In this document: piece after piece, positions 23,688-34,428 of the stretch | Numbering within the stretch: position 1 is the stretch's first letter | How the letters are laid out: each line of letters begins with the position of its first letter | Assembly (NCBI GenBank): GCA_001636495.1 | Contig: KV440964.1 | Span: forward strand, 2,124,666-2,188,665 | Reading direction: 5' to 3' | DNA length: 64,000 nucleotides | Origin: Sutcliffiella horikoshii | GTDB lineage: Bacteria; Bacillota; Bacilli; Bacillales; Bacillaceae_I | The notes under the pieces: model-generated | Database searches by the model: none | What the model was told of the DNA's origin: nothing | Seen by the model: the letters and a program-made list of their open reading frames with translations, nothing else | Position numbers and translations under genes: made by a program

Positions 23688-25040
23688 ATGATAAAAAAAT
23701 TATTGATTGCCAATAGAGGAGAAATAGCAGTTCGTATCATTCGAGCTTGTAAAGAAATGAATATTGAGACGGTAGCGGTTTATTCAGAAGCCGATAAGGA
23801 ATCCCTTCACGTGCAGTTGGCAGATGAAGCATATTGTGTCGGCCCTACTGCTTCAAAAGACAGTTACCTTAATTTTACGAACATCATCAGTGTGGCAAAA
23901 TTGACGGCATCAGACGCCATTCATCCAGGGTATGGATTCCTTGCAGAGAATTCCGATTTTGCGGAGCTTTGCCGAGAGTGCAACATCACATTTGTAGGTC
24001 CAAGTCCTGAGGCCATCAGCAAGATGGGAACGAAGGATGTTGCGCGTGAAACGATGCGCAAAGCGGGAGTTCCAATCGTTCCAGGATCTCAAGGGATCAT
24101 CGAAAACATTAACGACGGCATGTCCATTGCCAATGACATAGGTTATCCTGTCATCATTAAAGCAACAGCAGGCGGAGGCGGTAAAGGGATCCGTGTTGCA
24201 AGAAATGAAGAGGAACTGAAAAAGGGAATTTCCATTACACAGCAGGAAGCGGCAACTGCCTTCGGTAATCCAGGCGTGTATTTAGAAAAATTTATTGAAG
24301 ACTTCCGTCATGTGGAAATTCAAGTAATGGCAGACGGTCATGGTAATACGATTCACCTTGGTGAACGTGATTGTTCCATTCAACGTCGCTTGCAGAAGCT
24401 CGTAGAAGAAACGCCTTCACCGGTTCTGGACGAAGAAATTCGTGCTCAAATGGGTGATGCTGCGGTAAAAGCTGCTGAAGCAGTGGACTATATGGGTGCA
24501 GGTACGATAGAATTTATATATGACTATCAGAATAAGAAGTTTTACTTCATGGAAATGAACACACGGATTCAGGTGGAGCATCCAGTTACGGAAATGGTGA
24601 CAGGGGTGGACCTGATCAAGGAAATGATTCGCGTGGCGTCTGGGGAAACTCTATCTATCAAGCAAGAAGATGTCGTTTTCAACGGATGGTCAATTGAGTG
24701 CCGTATCAACGCAGAAAACCCGGAAAAGAATTTCATGCCGTCTCCTGGAAAGATTGAGATGTATCTTCCACCAGGTGGGTTTGGTGTTCGAGTGGATTCA
24801 GCGGTCTACCCAGGCTACAGCATTCCACCATACTATGATTCCATGGTTGCGAAGTTGATTACTTATGGGGCAACACGTGAAGAGGCGGTTTCACGAATGA
24901 AGCGTGCGTTGAGCGAATTTGTTATTGAAGGCGTTCATACGACGATACCTTTCCATCTGAAACTGATGGATCACGAGAAGTTTAAAGATGGGGATTTTAA
25001 TACGAAATTCCTAGAAAAATATGATGTCATGAATTCTTAA
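23688..25040 (+). CDS. accC: Acetyl-CoA carboxylase biotin carboxylase subunit
   Basis: 450 residues with the ATP-grasp fold. [19 protein letters not shown] is the N-terminal signature. [12 protein letters not shown] (glycine-rich ATP loop near residue 160), [20 protein letters not shown] (catalytic Glu/Asn/Arg near residue 290) and the C-terminal domain to EKYDVMNS complete it. It carboxylates biotin on AccB with ATP and bicarbonate. AAGGAGGGGG precedes the ATG. Confidence 0.97.
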   Translation: MIKKLLIANRGEIAVRIIRACKEMNIETVAVYSEADKESLHVQLADEAYCVGPTASKDSYLNFTNIISVAKLTASDAIHPGYGFLAENSDFAELCRECNITFVGPSPEAISKMGTKDVARETMRKAGVPIVPGSQGIIENINDGMSIANDIGYPVIIKATAGGGGKGIRVARNEEELKKGISITQQEAATAFGNPGVYLEKFIEDFRHVEIQVMADGHGNTIHLGERDCSIQRRLQKLVEETPSPVLDEEIRAQMGDAAVKAAEAVDYMGAGTIEFIYDYQNKKFYFMEMNTRIQVEHPVTEMVTGVDLIKEMIRVASGETLSIKQEDVVFNGWSIECRINAENPEKNFMPSPGKIEMYLPPGGFGVRVDSAVYPGYSIPPYYDSMVAKLITYGATREEAVSRMKRALSEFVIEGVHTTIPFHLKLMDHEKFKDGDFNTKFLEKYDVMNS

Positions 25041-25062
25041 AATAAAAGTAGGAGGGTTAATT

Positions 25063-25467
25063 ATGAGCGAAAGAAATTTATTGGAAATGGAAAACAACAA
25101 TTCTCTTGGTAAAGTGGAAATTGCTCCAGAAGTAATTGAAGTCATTGCCGGTATTGCTGCTTCCGAAGTGGAAGGTGTCATGCAGATGCGCGGAAACTTC
25201 GCTGCTGGCGTGGTAGAGAGACTTGGGAAAAAGAACCACGGTAAAGGTGTGAAAGTGGATCTTAGTGAAGAAGGCATTAAAGTGGATGTTTTCTGTGTGA
25301 TGCAGTTTGGTATTTCCATTCCGACTGTTGCGCAAAAGGTACAGGATAATATCCGTCAAGCATTATTGAACATGACAGCTCTTGAAATTACGGAAGTGAA
25401 CATTCATGTAGTTGGAGTTCAGTTTGAAACGCAGAAGAATGAAGTAGAAGTAGAGCAAGAAATTTAA
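25063..25467 (+). CDS. yqhY: Asp23/Gls24-family protein YqhY
   Basis: 134 residues of the Asp23 family: GKVEIAPEVIEVIAGIAASEVEGVMQM and the C-terminal VAQKVQDNIRQALLNMTALEITEVNIHVVGV are diagnostic. In B. subtilis YqhY is conserved next to accBC and linked to control of acetyl-CoA carboxylase activity and lipid balance; its loss leads to suppressors in acc genes. The gene lies 22 nt after accC and before a strong terminator, so it belongs to the acc operon. Confidence 0.93.
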   Translation: MSERNLLEMENNNSLGKVEIAPEVIEVIAGIAASEVEGVMQMRGNFAAGVVERLGKKNHGKGVKVDLSEEGIKVDVFCVMQFGISIPTVAQKVQDNIRQALLNMTALEITEVNIHVVGVQFETQKNEVEVEQEI

Positions 25468-25480
25468 AAGAACGTTCACC

Positions 25481-25519
25481 TTGTAGGCACTCTCATCAAA
25501 AGGGTGCCTACAATTTTTT
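25481..25519 (+). terminator. Terminator of the accB-accC-yqhY operon
   Basis: TTGTAGGCAC (25481-25490) pairs perfectly with GTGCCTACAA (25504-25513), then a T tract. Confidence 0.9.
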
Positions 25520-25868
25520 TTGCTTTTCCATCATTCTTTTCGAAGCAATAATCACATAGGCCCTTCCTTAAAGTTTCCCTTGTGTTCGCCCCCGATATTA
25601 GGTACAATTTTAGTCGCTTTCTCTTTTAGAGGAAAAGTATAGTAGCGTGTGATGTAGGTAATGATGAAATGGATAGAAAAAAGAGTCTCATTATACGTTT
25701 TCAGCTCCCCCAGAGCGAAAATGAAAACGGTTAATTCCGAACATTTCGGACGATGATGTGAATTTTGTATGTGAATGACCGAAAAAACGGTCAAAAAACA
25801 TGTGTTTTTTTATAAAAATGTGCTATTATCTTTTTATACTAGTATAGGCACGATAAGGAGATCGAACA
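25520..25868. other. Gap before nusB
   Basis: No supported gene. A GACCGAAAAAACGGTC hairpin lies near 25776-25791, and an A/T-rich stretch with the palindrome TATACTAGTATA near 25836-25847 probably includes the nusB promoter. Confidence 0.45.
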
Positions 25869-26264
25869 ATGAAAAGAAGTAAATCAAGAGAAAAGGCGCT
25901 TCAAGCCATTTTTCAAATGGATATAAGTGATGTTGCACCAGATGAAGCAATTGAAAATGTATTGGAAGAAGGAGAGAGTGCGGACGACTTTTTGAGAAGC
26001 ATTGTGCTTGGCACAAAAGAGAATCAAGAAGAAATCGATTCCACGCTGAAAGCCCATTTGGAAAAGTGGTCACTGGATAGATTAGGTACAGTCGATCGCA
26101 CTATCCTTCGTATGTCTGTATTTGAAATGATGTACGTGGAAGAGATTCCAGCAAATGTGAGCATGAACGAAGCAATAGAGCTTGCGAAAACATTTGGCGA
26201 TGATAAATCAAGCGGATTTATTAACGCAGTCTTGTCCAAAGTCAAAACAACAATTGAAAAATAA
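25869..26264 (+). CDS. nusB: Transcription antitermination factor NusB
   Basis: 131 residues, all-helical. It starts MKRSKSREKALQAIFQMD, the basic arginine-rich RNA-binding end, and shows LDRLGTVDRTILRMSVFEMMY and the conserved end IPANVSMNEAIELAKTFGDDKSSGFINAVLSK. With NusE (S10) it binds boxA RNA and supports rRNA transcription. It begins the nusB-folD-xseA-xseB-ispA run. Confidence 0.96.
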   Translation: MKRSKSREKALQAIFQMDISDVAPDEAIENVLEEGESADDFLRSIVLGTKENQEEIDSTLKAHLEKWSLDRLGTVDRTILRMSVFEMMYVEEIPANVSMNEAIELAKTFGDDKSSGFINAVLSKVKTTIEK

Positions 26265-26294
26265 TGCATAAGTGAGTATAAGGGGGAGCTATTC

Positions 26295-27170
26295 ATGTCA
26301 GCAGTGATTGTATCAGGTAAAGAACTTGCAACCGAAAAAAGGGCTTTTATTAAAGAAAAGGTGTCAAAGCTACATACGGAAAAGAATATTCAACCAAGCT
26401 TGGCCGTGATTCTGGTAGGGGAAGACCCTGCATCTCAATCCTATGTGAGAGCGAAGCAAAAAGCTTGTGAAGAGGCGGGAATTCGTAGCATTTTGGAAGA
26501 GTATCCAAGCTCCATTACACAAAAGGAACTACTGGATAGAATCACTCACTTTAACCAAGATACCTCTGTTCACGGTATTCTGGTGCAGTTGCCTTTGCCT
26601 GATCATATCGATGAACTGGCTGTTATTGAACATATTTCCCCTAATAAAGATGTCGACGGGTTCCATCCTGTCAATGTCGGCAGAATGATGATTGATCAGA
26701 AATCCTTTCTCCCATGCACGCCTTATGGGATTGTAGAAATGATTAAATCGTTGAATGTTTCCATTTCAGGGAAGCATGTAGTAGTCATAGGAAGAAGCAA
26801 TATTGTCGGAAAGCCCGTCGGACAATTGCTATTGAAAGAAGATGCGACAGTTACGTATTGCCATTCGCGGACGAAGGACTTGGCCTCCATTACAAAGCAG
26901 GCGGATATACTGATTGCTGCTGTAGGTCGTGCGAAGCTAATTGGCCCAGATTATGTGAAAGATGGTGCGATCGTCATTGATGTTGGAGTAAACAGGCTTG
27001 AAACAGGAAAGTTATGTGGTGACGTTGATTTTGATACGGTAAAAGAAAAGGCAAGCTACATCACACCAGTTCCTGGAGGAGTCGGTCCGATGACTATTAC
27101 CATGCTCTTGCAGAATACGTTAGAATCGGCACAAAACGAAGCAAGTGAAAACAAGACGTTTTCCCGTTAA
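26295..27170 (+). CDS. folD: Methylenetetrahydrofolate dehydrogenase/cyclohydrolase
   Basis: A 291-residue bifunctional Fol[18 protein letters not shown] carries the catalytic Tyr/Lys, [10 protein letters not shown] and [15 protein letters not shown] are family signatures, and [18 protein letters not shown] is the NADP-binding segment. [15 protein letters not shown] ends the fold. It interconverts 5,10-methylene- and 10-formyl-tetrahydrofolate for purine, formyl-Met and thymidylate synthesis. AAGGGGGAG precedes the ATG. Confidence 0.96.
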   Translation: MSAVIVSGKELATEKRAFIKEKVSKLHTEKNIQPSLAVILVGEDPASQSYVRAKQKACEEAGIRSILEEYPSSITQKELLDRITHFNQDTSVHGILVQLPLPDHIDELAVIEHISPNKDVDGFHPVNVGRMMIDQKSFLPCTPYGIVEMIKSLNVSISGKHVVVIGRSNIVGKPVGQLLLKEDATVTYCHSRTKDLASITKQADILIAAVGRAKLIGPDYVKDGAIVIDVGVNRLETGKLCGDVDFDTVKEKASYITPVPGGVGPMTITMLLQNTLESAQNEASENKTFSR

Positions 27171-27183
27171 TATGGTATCTTAG

Positions 27184-27220
27184 AAGATGGAAAGAACCTC
27201 ACGTTCTTCCGTCTTTTTTT
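27184..27220 (+). terminator. Hairpin between folD and xseA
   Basis: AAGATGGAAAGAAC (27184-27197) pairs imperfectly with GTTCTTCCGTCTT (27203-27215), followed by T residues. It may attenuate read-through into xseA. Confidence 0.7.
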
Positions 27221-27253
27221 CGTATAAGCAGACTCGAAAAAGGAGTTAATATT

Positions 27254-28609
27254 ATGAGTGAACGCAGATACTTAACTGTTACTGCACTGACAAAATACAT
27301 AAAACGAAAATTCGATGTGGACCCTCATATGCAGGATGTATGGCTAAAAGGGGAAATATCAAACTTTAAACAACATAGCAGAGGGCATATGTACTTCACG
27401 TTGAAAGACCAGAATGCACGATTATCTGTCGTCATGTTTGCCGGTCAAAACAGAAACCTTGTTTTCAAGCCCCAAGAAGGTATGAAAGTGCTGGTTCGTG
27501 GAGAAGTGACGGTCTATGAGGCAAGTGGATCCTACCAAATGTACATAAAAGAAATGCAGCCGGATGGTGTTGGTAGTCTCTTTTTGGCTTATGAAGAATT
27601 GAAAAAGAAACTTTCGCAAGAAGGGCTATTCTCAGCCGAACATAAACAGGCTCTGCCAAAATATCCACGTGCAGTTGGAGTAATCACATCTCCGACAGGT
27701 GCTGCGGTTAGAGATATCATCACAACCTTGAAAAGGAGGTATCCCCTAACCAAGATAATTGTGATTCCAGCCCTCGTTCAAGGGGTTAATGCTGCACCTT
27801 CCATCGTCAAGGCGATACAAATGGCCAATCAACTATCGGAATTGGATGTATTGATTGTGGGGCGTGGTGGCGGATCGATTGAGGAGTTGTGGGCTTTTAA
27901 CGAAGAGGTCGTTGCCAGAGAGATCTTCTCATCTAGGCTACCAATCATTTCAGCGGTAGGTCATGAAACCGACTTTACAATCGCCGACTTTGTGGCGGAT
28001 ATGCGTGCCCCGACTCCGACAGCAGCTGCAGAGCTTGCTGTCCCTCACATAAATGAATTGATGGAGCGGTTATCTGATCGTAAATTCCGCTTGCATAGGG
28101 CTTCTAATAAATTGATGCAACATTATAAAGATAGGTTGACCACCTTGCAAAAGTCTTACGCTTTCCGATTTCCGAAAAACCTATATGCACAAAAGCAACA
28201 GGACCTTGATCGGGTATTGGACGATCTAGATGTGTCCATGAAAAGAATGCTAGAGCGTAAACATGTTAAGTGGGAACAACTTTCTTCCCTGCTTGAACGT
28301 AACCATCCGAAAAAACAATGGGAGACCGAAAAGCTCACCCTTGAACAACGAACTACGATGTTGACAAAGCTGATGCAGCAGGCCTTGCAAAAGAAACAAT
28401 GGGAATTTCAACATAAATTAACCAAAATAGATGGACTAAGTCCTCTTAAAATCATGAACAGAGGGTACAGTTTAGCTTATCAACAAGACGGAACTATTTT
28501 AAAAAGTGTGGACCAGGCGGAAAAAGGAGAGACCATACAAGTGCATCTCCAAGATGGCCAATTAGCTTGTGAAATACAAGAAGTAAAGGAGAGAAAGAAC
28601 AATGAGTGA
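27254..28609 (+). CDS. xseA: Exodeoxyribonuclease VII large subunit
   Basis: 451 residues. An N-terminal OB-fold ([32 protein letters not shown]) is followed by the catalytic region with [31 protein letters not shown] and [29 protein letters not shown] long coiled coil (~290-400) follows. With XseB it degrades single-stranded DNA from both ends. It overlaps xseB by 8 nt. Confidence 0.96.
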   Translation: MSERRYLTVTALTKYIKRKFDVDPHMQDVWLKGEISNFKQHSRGHMYFTLKDQNARLSVVMFAGQNRNLVFKPQEGMKVLVRGEVTVYEASGSYQMYIKEMQPDGVGSLFLAYEELKKKLSQEGLFSAEHKQALPKYPRAVGVITSPTGAAVRDIITTLKRRYPLTKIIVIPALVQGVNAAPSIVKAIQMANQLSELDVLIVGRGGGSIEELWAFNEEVVAREIFSSRLPIISAVGHETDFTIADFVADMRAPTPTAAAELAVPHINELMERLSDRKFRLHRASNKLMQHYKDRLTTLQKSYAFRFPKNLYAQKQQDLDRVLDDLDVSMKRMLERKHVKWEQLSSLLERNHPKKQWETEKLTLEQRTTMLTKLMQQALQKKQWEFQHKLTKIDGLSPLKIMNRGYSLAYQQDGTILKSVDQAEKGETIQVHLQDGQLACEIQEVKERKNNE

Positions 28610-28838
28610 AAAGAAACAAGTAACATTTGAAGAAGCAATGAAAGAACTGGAAACCATTGTAGAAAAGCTAGAAGAAGGGGATGTCCCATTGGAAGAGGCA
28701 ATCTCTTTTTACAAGGAAGGGATGAAATTGTCCAAGCTTTGTCATGACAAGCTGTCACATGTCGAGGGAGAGATGGAGAAAATCTTGAAAGAAAATGGGG
28801 AACTCGAGTCATTCCAAGTACAGGAGGATGAAGCTTAA
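28602..28838 (+). CDS. xseB: Exodeoxyribonuclease VII small subunit
   Basis: 78 residues forming a helical hairpin: [43 protein letters not shown] is the family signature. Several copies wrap the XseA coiled coil. It starts inside xseA, and its TAA abuts the ispA TTG start, so the three genes are translated as a chain. Confidence 0.95.
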   Translation: MSEKKQVTFEEAMKELETIVEKLEEGDVPLEEAISFYKEGMKLSKLCHDKLSHVEGEMEKILKENGELESFQVQEDEA

Positions 28839-29735
28839 TTGGCACAAGTGATGGATTTGCAAACCTTTATGAAGGAAAGAAAGAAACTAGTGGAAGATGC
28901 TCTTTTTTCGTATATGAATGATGTGGAAGCTCCACAAGTTTTAGTGGAATCCATGATTTATTCATTGAAAGCCGGAGGAAAGAGACTTCGTCCGCTACTG
29001 GTTTTGGCAACGTTGAACTCCTTTGGTAAGTCCGAAAAACTGGGCTTGCCAGTGGCTTGTGCTGTTGAAATGATTCATACGTATTCATTGATCCATGATG
29101 ACCTTCCAAGTATGGATGATGATGACTATAGACGAGGAAAACCAACGAATCACAAGGTGTATGGGGAAGCCATGGCTATCCTTGCAGGAGATGCGTTGCT
29201 GACATACAGCTTTGAAGTTATGGAAGACCTGTTAAACCAAGGTGTGTCACCTATTAAAGTGGTCACTTTGATGAAGGAGCTCTCCAAAGCCTCTGGGCCT
29301 ATAGGTATGGTCGGGGGACAAGTGGCGGATATGGAAGGGGAAGGAAAGGCACTAGCGCTTGAAGACTTGGAGTATATACATAGAAACAAAACAGGTAAGT
29401 TGCTTGGTTACAGCATAGTGGCAGGAGCTATCCTTGGAGATGCAACCGAGGAGCAGATTTCAAAGCTTTACGCGTTTGCCGATCACCTTGGGCTTGCTTT
29501 CCAAATCCGTGACGATATCCTTGATATTGAAGGGGACGCTGAGAAAATTGGGAAGCCTATTGGGTCTGATACGCTGAATGAAAAGGTTACCTACCCATCT
29601 TTGTTAACGATGGGTGGCGCCAAGGAAAAATTGGAATATCATATTTATGAGGCGAAACGCTTGCTTGCCGATATCCCTTTGGAATCCGACCTTTTGTCCC
29701 AACTTTGTGATCTAATTGCCAAAAGAGACCATTAA
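28839..29735 (+). CDS. ispA: Farnesyl diphosphate (polyprenyl) synthase
   Basis: 298 residues. Two aspartate-rich motifs bind Mg-diphosphate: DDLPSMDDDDYRRGKPT (first DDxxxxD, near residues 87-95) and QIRDDILDIEGD (second DDxxD, near residue 229). GGKRLRPLL is the N-terminal basic motif. It condenses IPP with DMAPP/GPP to farnesyl diphosphate. The TTG start at 28839 has AGGAGG 12 nt upstream, within xseB. Downstream lies the OLE RNA and then dxs, which supplies the same isoprenoid pathway. Confidence 0.95.
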   Translation: MAQVMDLQTFMKERKKLVEDALFSYMNDVEAPQVLVESMIYSLKAGGKRLRPLLVLATLNSFGKSEKLGLPVACAVEMIHTYSLIHDDLPSMDDDDYRRGKPTNHKVYGEAMAILAGDALLTYSFEVMEDLLNQGVSPIKVVTLMKELSKASGPIGMVGGQVADMEGEGKALALEDLEYIHRNKTGKLLGYSIVAGAILGDATEEQISKLYAFADHLGLAFQIRDDILDIEGDAEKIGKPIGSDTLNEKVTYPSLLTMGGAKEKLEYHIYEAKRLLADIPLESDLLSQLCDLIAKRDH

Positions 29736-29799
29736 TCGACAAAAACAGAGACGGAAATTGAGCATTTCCTCTTTTTGTGATATAGTATATGATACAAAT

Positions 29800-30400
29800 G
29801 GGTGGTGCAGTATTCTAGTCAGTCTACCTTTTCTGAAGGCGGGCCTAAAAATCCGCTAAAGGGCACATCGATGAAGTTCCTTGTGTCGGCTTGAGGCGCC
29901 CAGCCTTGGGTTGATGCTGGGAGTTAAGGTAGTAGGGCGATCCACAATGGCATGTGGGCGAAGACCCTACTTCCGTGGAGGCCCATTCTCATCCATGTTT
30001 ATCCCCTAGGGAAGCATGTGGTGGAATGGTGATAAACCTGCTATATGTCTGACTGGGTTGGACATATACAGCGTAGCCTGCCTTGAGTGGAGTTGGAGGG
30101 GATTATGGTATAGGATCTTTTCACTAGGCCAGTGAAACTATCTTTGTATTCCATATGAAATCTGCTCTGCAAAAGAGGCTAAGAACTGGTTAAAGGCTGT
30201 AGAGGAAAACTCCTAGACTGTTCTGATTCTAGACATGCATTGGGGATTATAGTGCGGACTAAGTGGTAATCCAGTCTAGCTGATGGCGACACAGCTAAGG
30301 CAGGTTTAATGGGAAACCGCCAGTATGGCGACATCTGGTACTTGCTTGGGAAAACCTACTGGACCTAAGCCGCAGTCTTTACCTAATGCATGACCACTCT
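29800..30400 (+). ncRNA. ole: OLE RNA (ornate, large, extremophilic)
   Basis: A non-coding, G-rich, highly structured region of about 600 nt between ispA and a membrane protein gene. OLE RNA occupies this place and has this length in Bacillus halodurans and relatives. The ends can pair as a closing stem: GGGTGGTGCAGTA at 29800-29812 with TAATGCATGACCACTC at 30384-30399. Several internal hairpins are visible, for example ATATGTC/GACATAT around 30042-30069 and the TTTTCACTAGG CCAGTGAAA arm near 30118-30130. The known OLE RNA forms a membrane-bound ribonucleoprotein with OapA and helps cells tolerate cold, short-chain alcohols and Mg2+ stress. Exact processing ends are inferred. The absence of a long frame here and the OapA gene downstream make another RNA class unlikely. 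Confidence 0.9.
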
Positions 30401-30495
30401 TACATATTAAAGTTTGGTGGATAAAAATTAAATGTCTATAATAAAATGTAGGATAACTACAAAAGCTTACTTATATAAAGTTAGGAAATTATACC

Positions 30496-31101
30496 ATGTT
30501 AAATAAATGGAAAGATGCAATAAATTGGAGTTTAGCTATCGCCGTTATCACACTCGTGTTAGCGGCTATTTTTTCAATCGTTTCCACCTATCTGCTTTCA
30601 GGTGTCACATGGGCGATAGGTATGGTCATCGTATTCATCATTGTGTTTATCGGTATTTTCTTTGATATGCTGGGTATTGCTGCAACGGCGGCAGATGAGA
30701 CGCCATTTCATGCCATGGCAGCCGAAAGGGTAAACGGTTCCAAGCAGAGCATTCAGATTGTCAGAAGTGCCGACCGCTTTGCAAGCTTTTGTAATGATGT
30801 AATAGGGGATATATCTGGAATCATCAGTGGAACGGCCTCGGCAATTGTGGTGATTTCGTTTACCATTTCCATGGGCCAAAGGGAAGATTCCTTATTTCAT
30901 TATATTGTTGCAGTGGTTTTTACAAGCGTCGTGGCTGCTGTGACAGTGGGAGGAAAAGCTTTCGGGAAATCAATGGCCATCCGCTATTCGACACCGATTC
31001 TTTTTCAAGTGGGCAAGCTGTTTTACATCTTAGAAGACAAGTTTAAAATCGTGGTTATGAAAGAAAACAAAAATAAACGTAAAAATAAGCGAAATCAGTA
31101 A
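30496..31101 (+). CDS. oapA: OLE-associated membrane protein OapA
   Basis: 201 residues. Four hydrophobic helices (residues ~12-33, 36-56, ~103-128 and ~133-155) flank a central polar loop (MLGIAATAADETPFHAMAAERVNGSKQSIQIVRSADRFASFCNDVIGDISG). A strongly basic tail (KIVVMKENKNKRKNKRNQ) suits RNA contact. In B. halodurans OapA is the protein partner that anchors OLE RNA at the membrane; its fold is related to the DUF21/CNNM magnesium-transport domain. Its position directly after OLE and before dxs is the conserved arrangement. It may be made from the same long transcript as ispA and OLE. Confidence 0.9.
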   Translation: MLNKWKDAINWSLAIAVITLVLAAIFSIVSTYLLSGVTWAIGMVIVFIIVFIGIFFDMLGIAATAADETPFHAMAAERVNGSKQSIQIVRSADRFASFCNDVIGDISGIISGTASAIVVISFTISMGQREDSLFHYIVAVVFTSVVAAVTVGGKAFGKSMAIRYSTPILFQVGKLFYILEDKFKIVVMKENKNKRKNKRNQ

Positions 31102-31120
31102 GGAAAGAGAGTGATCCCTT

Positions 31121-33013
31121 TTGGATCTTACAAAGATTGAAAACCCGCAGTTTTTAAAGAAAATGTCTATAGCTGAATTGGAGAGTTTGAGTGAAGATGT
31201 CAGGCGCTTTCTTATTGAGCAGCTGTCCACTTCAGGGGGACATATCGGACCAAACCTTGGTGTGGTGGAGCTTACGATAGCACTGCACAAGGTATTTGAC
31301 AGCCCGAAAGATAAGTTTCTATGGGATGTTGGCCATCAGGCTTATGTTCATAAGATCTTAACAGGAAGAGCCTGTGAATTTGGCACCTTAAGAAAATACA
31401 AAGGGCTATGTGGATTTCCGAAAAGGAATGAAAGCGAGCATGATGTCTGGGAGACGGGACACTCCTCGACCTCTCTTTCCGGTGCTATGGGAATGGCGGC
31501 TGCCAGAGACATTAAAGGAACGGACGAATATGTCATTCCGATCATCGGGGATGGAGCATTGACTGGTGGTATGGCCTTGGAAGCTCTAAATCATATCGGC
31601 CACGAAAAGAAGGACATGATTGTCATTTTGAATGATAATGAAATGTCCATCGCTCCGAATGTTGGTGCCCTGCACAGTGCCCTTGGAAGAATGCGTACTG
31701 CAGGTAAATACAATTGGGTCAAAGACGAACTGGAAGTGCTTCTCAAGAAAATACCTGCAGTTGGCGGGAAACTGGCGTCAACGGCTGAGCGCATCAAAGA
31801 CAGTTTGAAGTACCTAGTTGTCAGTGGCATGTTCTTTGAAGAAATGGGCTTTACGTACTTAGGTCCAATTGATGGACATAATTATAATGATTTAATTGAT
31901 AACCTAAACTATGCGAAAAAAACCGAAGGCCCTGTCCTTATCCATGTGGTCACCAAAAAAGGAAAAGGATATGAGCCTGCAGAACTTGATACGATTGGTA
32001 CATGGCATGGAACTGGACCGTATAAAATCGAAACAGGTGATTTCCTCAAGCCAGTTGGTGCACCACCAGCTTGGAGCAGTGTCGTCAGTGAAACAGTTAG
32101 GAAGCTTGCACGTGAAGATGAACGTATCGTTGCCCTGACACCAGCGATGCCTGTGGGGTCCAAGCTCGAGAATTTTGCCAAGGAATTCCCAGAAAGAATG
32201 TTTGATGTTGGAATCGCGGAGCAGCATGCTGTTACGATGGCTGCCGGCTTGGCGACGCAAGGGATGAAGCCGTTTTTGGCCATCTATTCTACTTTCTTGC
32301 AAAGAGGGTACGATCAGGTGGTTCACGATGTTTGCCGTCAAAATCTGAACGTCTTCTTCGGAATCGACCGTTCCGGTTTGGTTGGAGAGGACGGAGAGAC
32401 GCATCAGGGTGTATTTGATATTGCATTCCTTCGCCACCTTCCAAACATGGTCCTGATGATGCCGAAAGATGAAAATGAAGGCCAGCACATGGTATACACG
32501 GCAAACAAATATGACGCAGGTCCAATTGCTCTACGTTACCCACGCGGTAACGGATTGGGAGTGAAAATGGATGAAGAGCTAAAAGAACTTCCGATCGGAT
32601 CTTGGGAAGTGCTTAGAGAAGGAATGGATGCGGTTATCCTGACCTTCGGAACGACCATTGGAATGGCGCTTGAAGCGGCTGACTACTTGAAGAAAGAAAA
32701 TCTTTCTGTAAAAGTGGTCAATGCTCGATTCATTAAACCGATGGATGAAGCATTGCTGCACGACCTCTTCAAATCAGGCATTCCATTTGTAACGATAGAG
32801 GAAGCTGTCCTTCAAGGTGGATTTGGTAGTGCGGTCGCGGAATTTGCAAGCGATAATGGGTACACGAACCGAGTAATTAGAATGGGAATTCCAGATCGTT
32901 TCATTGAACATGGAAGCGTGAAGGAGCTGCTACAGGAAATAGATTTAACGAAAGAAAAAGTAGTGGAAAATGTTAAATTGATTGCAGCAAGAAGAAAACA
33001 AAAAAGGGCTTAA
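31121..33013 (+). CDS. dxs: 1-deoxy-D-xylulose-5-phosphate synthase
   Basis: A 630-residue thiamine diphosphate enzyme making DXP from pyruvate and glyceraldehyde-3-phosphate, the first step of the MEP isoprenoid pathway. [50 protein letters not shown] (GDG...N ThDP motif), and the transketolase-like half with [16 protein letters not shown] and [19 protein letters not shown] are all present. The start is TTG 31121 with GGAAAGAGAG upstream. It forms an isoprenoid cluster with ispA on the other side of OLE/oapA. Confidence 0.96.
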   Translation: MDLTKIENPQFLKKMSIAELESLSEDVRRFLIEQLSTSGGHIGPNLGVVELTIALHKVFDSPKDKFLWDVGHQAYVHKILTGRACEFGTLRKYKGLCGFPKRNESEHDVWETGHSSTSLSGAMGMAAARDIKGTDEYVIPIIGDGALTGGMALEALNHIGHEKKDMIVILNDNEMSIAPNVGALHSALGRMRTAGKYNWVKDELEVLLKKIPAVGGKLASTAERIKDSLKYLVVSGMFFEEMGFTYLGPIDGHNYNDLIDNLNYAKKTEGPVLIHVVTKKGKGYEPAELDTIGTWHGTGPYKIETGDFLKPVGAPPAWSSVVSETVRKLAREDERIVALTPAMPVGSKLENFAKEFPERMFDVGIAEQHAVTMAAGLATQGMKPFLAIYSTFLQRGYDQVVHDVCRQNLNVFFGIDRSGLVGEDGETHQGVFDIAFLRHLPNMVLMMPKDENEGQHMVYTANKYDAGPIALRYPRGNGLGVKMDEELKELPIGSWEVLREGMDAVILTFGTTIGMALEAADYLKKENLSVKVVNARFIKPMDEALLHDLFKSGIPFVTIEEAVLQGGFGSAVAEFASDNGYTNRVIRMGIPDRFIEHGSVKELLQEIDLTKEKVVENVKLIAARRKQKRA

Positions 33014-33019
33014 ATATAT

Positions 33020-33856
33020 ATGGCGAAAAAAGAAAGAGTAGATGTACTCCTTGTGGAGCGTGGGCTTGTGGAAACACGTGAGAAAGCAAAGCGCTCCATT
33101 ATGGCGGGACTTGTATATTCAAATGAACAAAGGCTAGACAAGCCTGGTGAAAAAGTAGCAACAGATGCACCGCTTACTGTAAAAGGGAATCTTATGCCTT
33201 ACGTTAGCCGTGGTGGATTGAAACTGGAGAAAGCGCTGGAAGTCTTTGACCTGGACGTGAAGGACAAAATCTTACTTGATATCGGTGCCTCCACAGGCGG
33301 GTTTACCGATTGTGCGTTGCAAAATGGTGCAAAGTTGAGCTATGCGCTTGATGTCGGTTATAACCAGTTGGCATGGAAACTAAGACAAGATGAGCGAGTT
33401 GTCGTGATGGAGCGGACCAATTTCCGATATGTCACACCGGTTGATCTGAACGAAGGGATGCCTGAATTTGCGAGCATTGACGTTTCCTTCATCTCCTTGA
33501 AATTGATTTTTCCTGTTTTAAAAACGCTACTTGTTCCAGGAAGTGATGTGGTAGCATTGGTGAAACCTCAATTTGAGGCGGGTCGGGAACAGGTTGGAAA
33601 GAAAGGGATCGTCAGGGATCCAAAGACCCATCAGGCGGTGATGGAGAAGATAATCGACTTTAGCTTGAAGGAAGGCTATGATGTGATGAATGCATCCTTC
33701 TCCCCTATAACGGGAGGAGAGGGGAACATTGAATTTCTCCTTCATCTGCAATGGAATGGGCATACAGAAGAAAGCTCAGAGAATAACCTCCAGGTAACCA
33801 TACCTGATTTAGTTGCAGATGCTCACCAACAATTGAAGGTTGAAAAAGGGGAATAA
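33020..33856 (+). CDS. TlyA-family rRNA methyltransferase/hemolysin-like protein
   Basis: 278 residues. An N-terminal S4 RNA-binding domain (RVDVLLVERGLVETREKAKRSIMAGLVY) precedes an FtsJ-type Rossmann methyltransferase domain (LLDIGASTGGFTDCALQNGAKLSYALDVG) with the catalytic-site KPQFEAGR segment. This is B. subtilis YqxC, of the TlyA 2'-O-methyltransferase family. It starts 6 nt after dxs and is co-transcribed with it. Target nucleotides in this organism are unknown. Confidence 0.9.
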   Translation: MAKKERVDVLLVERGLVETREKAKRSIMAGLVYSNEQRLDKPGEKVATDAPLTVKGNLMPYVSRGGLKLEKALEVFDLDVKDKILLDIGASTGGFTDCALQNGAKLSYALDVGYNQLAWKLRQDERVVVMERTNFRYVTPVDLNEGMPEFASIDVSFISLKLIFPVLKTLLVPGSDVVALVKPQFEAGREQVGKKGIVRDPKTHQAVMEKIIDFSLKEGYDVMNASFSPITGGEGNIEFLLHLQWNGHTEESSENNLQVTIPDLVADAHQQLKVEKGE

Positions 33857-33956
33857 CTGTATTTATGGTTGTTCCTTTTTTCTTGTACATATCAAAAGGT
33901 TTGAAATAACATAGAGCTAGGCAATAAAGGTTACATAGACAATAAGGGGTGCCAAC

Positions 33957-34406
33957 ATGACAAAGGGCCAAAGACATATAAAAATTAGAGAATTGATTAC
34001 AAATAGTGAGATTGAGACCCAAGACGAGCTAGTCGATCGCTTGAAAAGCTTAGGATTCAATGTGACCCAGGCAACGGTTTCTAGGGACATTAAGGAATTG
34101 CATCTTGTAAAGGTACCACTATTGGATGGCAGATATAAATATAGCCTCCCGGCGGATCAGCGTTTTAATCCGCTGCAAAAACTGAAGCGCTCCCTAATGG
34201 ATGCGTTTGTCAAAATAGATATCGCCGGTCACATGATTGTCATGAAAACCATGCCAGGTAATGCAAATGCCATTGGAGTACTCATTGATAATCTTGACTG
34301 GTCCGAAATACTCGGAACCATATGCGGGGATGATACATGCTTAATTATCTGCCGTACCCCAGAGGATGCGAAAGAATTATCTGACCGATTTATCAATATG
34401 CTATAA
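33957..34406 (+). CDS. argR: Arginine repressor/activator AhrC (ArgR)
   Basis: 149 residues. An N-terminal winged helix ([46 protein letters not shown]) and a C-terminal hexamerisation/arginine-binding domain ([46 protein letters not shown]). With arginine bound it represses arginine biosynthesis and activates catabolism. The tlyA-argR-recN order is the usual one in Bacillus. Confidence 0.96.
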   Translation: MTKGQRHIKIRELITNSEIETQDELVDRLKSLGFNVTQATVSRDIKELHLVKVPLLDGRYKYSLPADQRFNPLQKLKRSLMDAFVKIDIAGHMIVMKTMPGNANAIGVLIDNLDWSEILGTICGDDTCLIICRTPEDAKELSDRFINML

Positions 34407-34428
34407 AATCACGTGAGGATGTGATGGT

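Noticed and set aside
25552-25794. 80-aa minus-strand frame before nusB
   Set aside because: No ribosome binding site and low-complexity composition; it overlaps hairpins in a regulatory gap.
30118-30480. Group II intron or riboswitch explanation for the 29.8-30.4 kb structured region
   Set aside because: No maturase ORF, no intron domain V-like motif and no known riboswitch core was seen; the ispA/oapA/dxs context fits OLE RNA.
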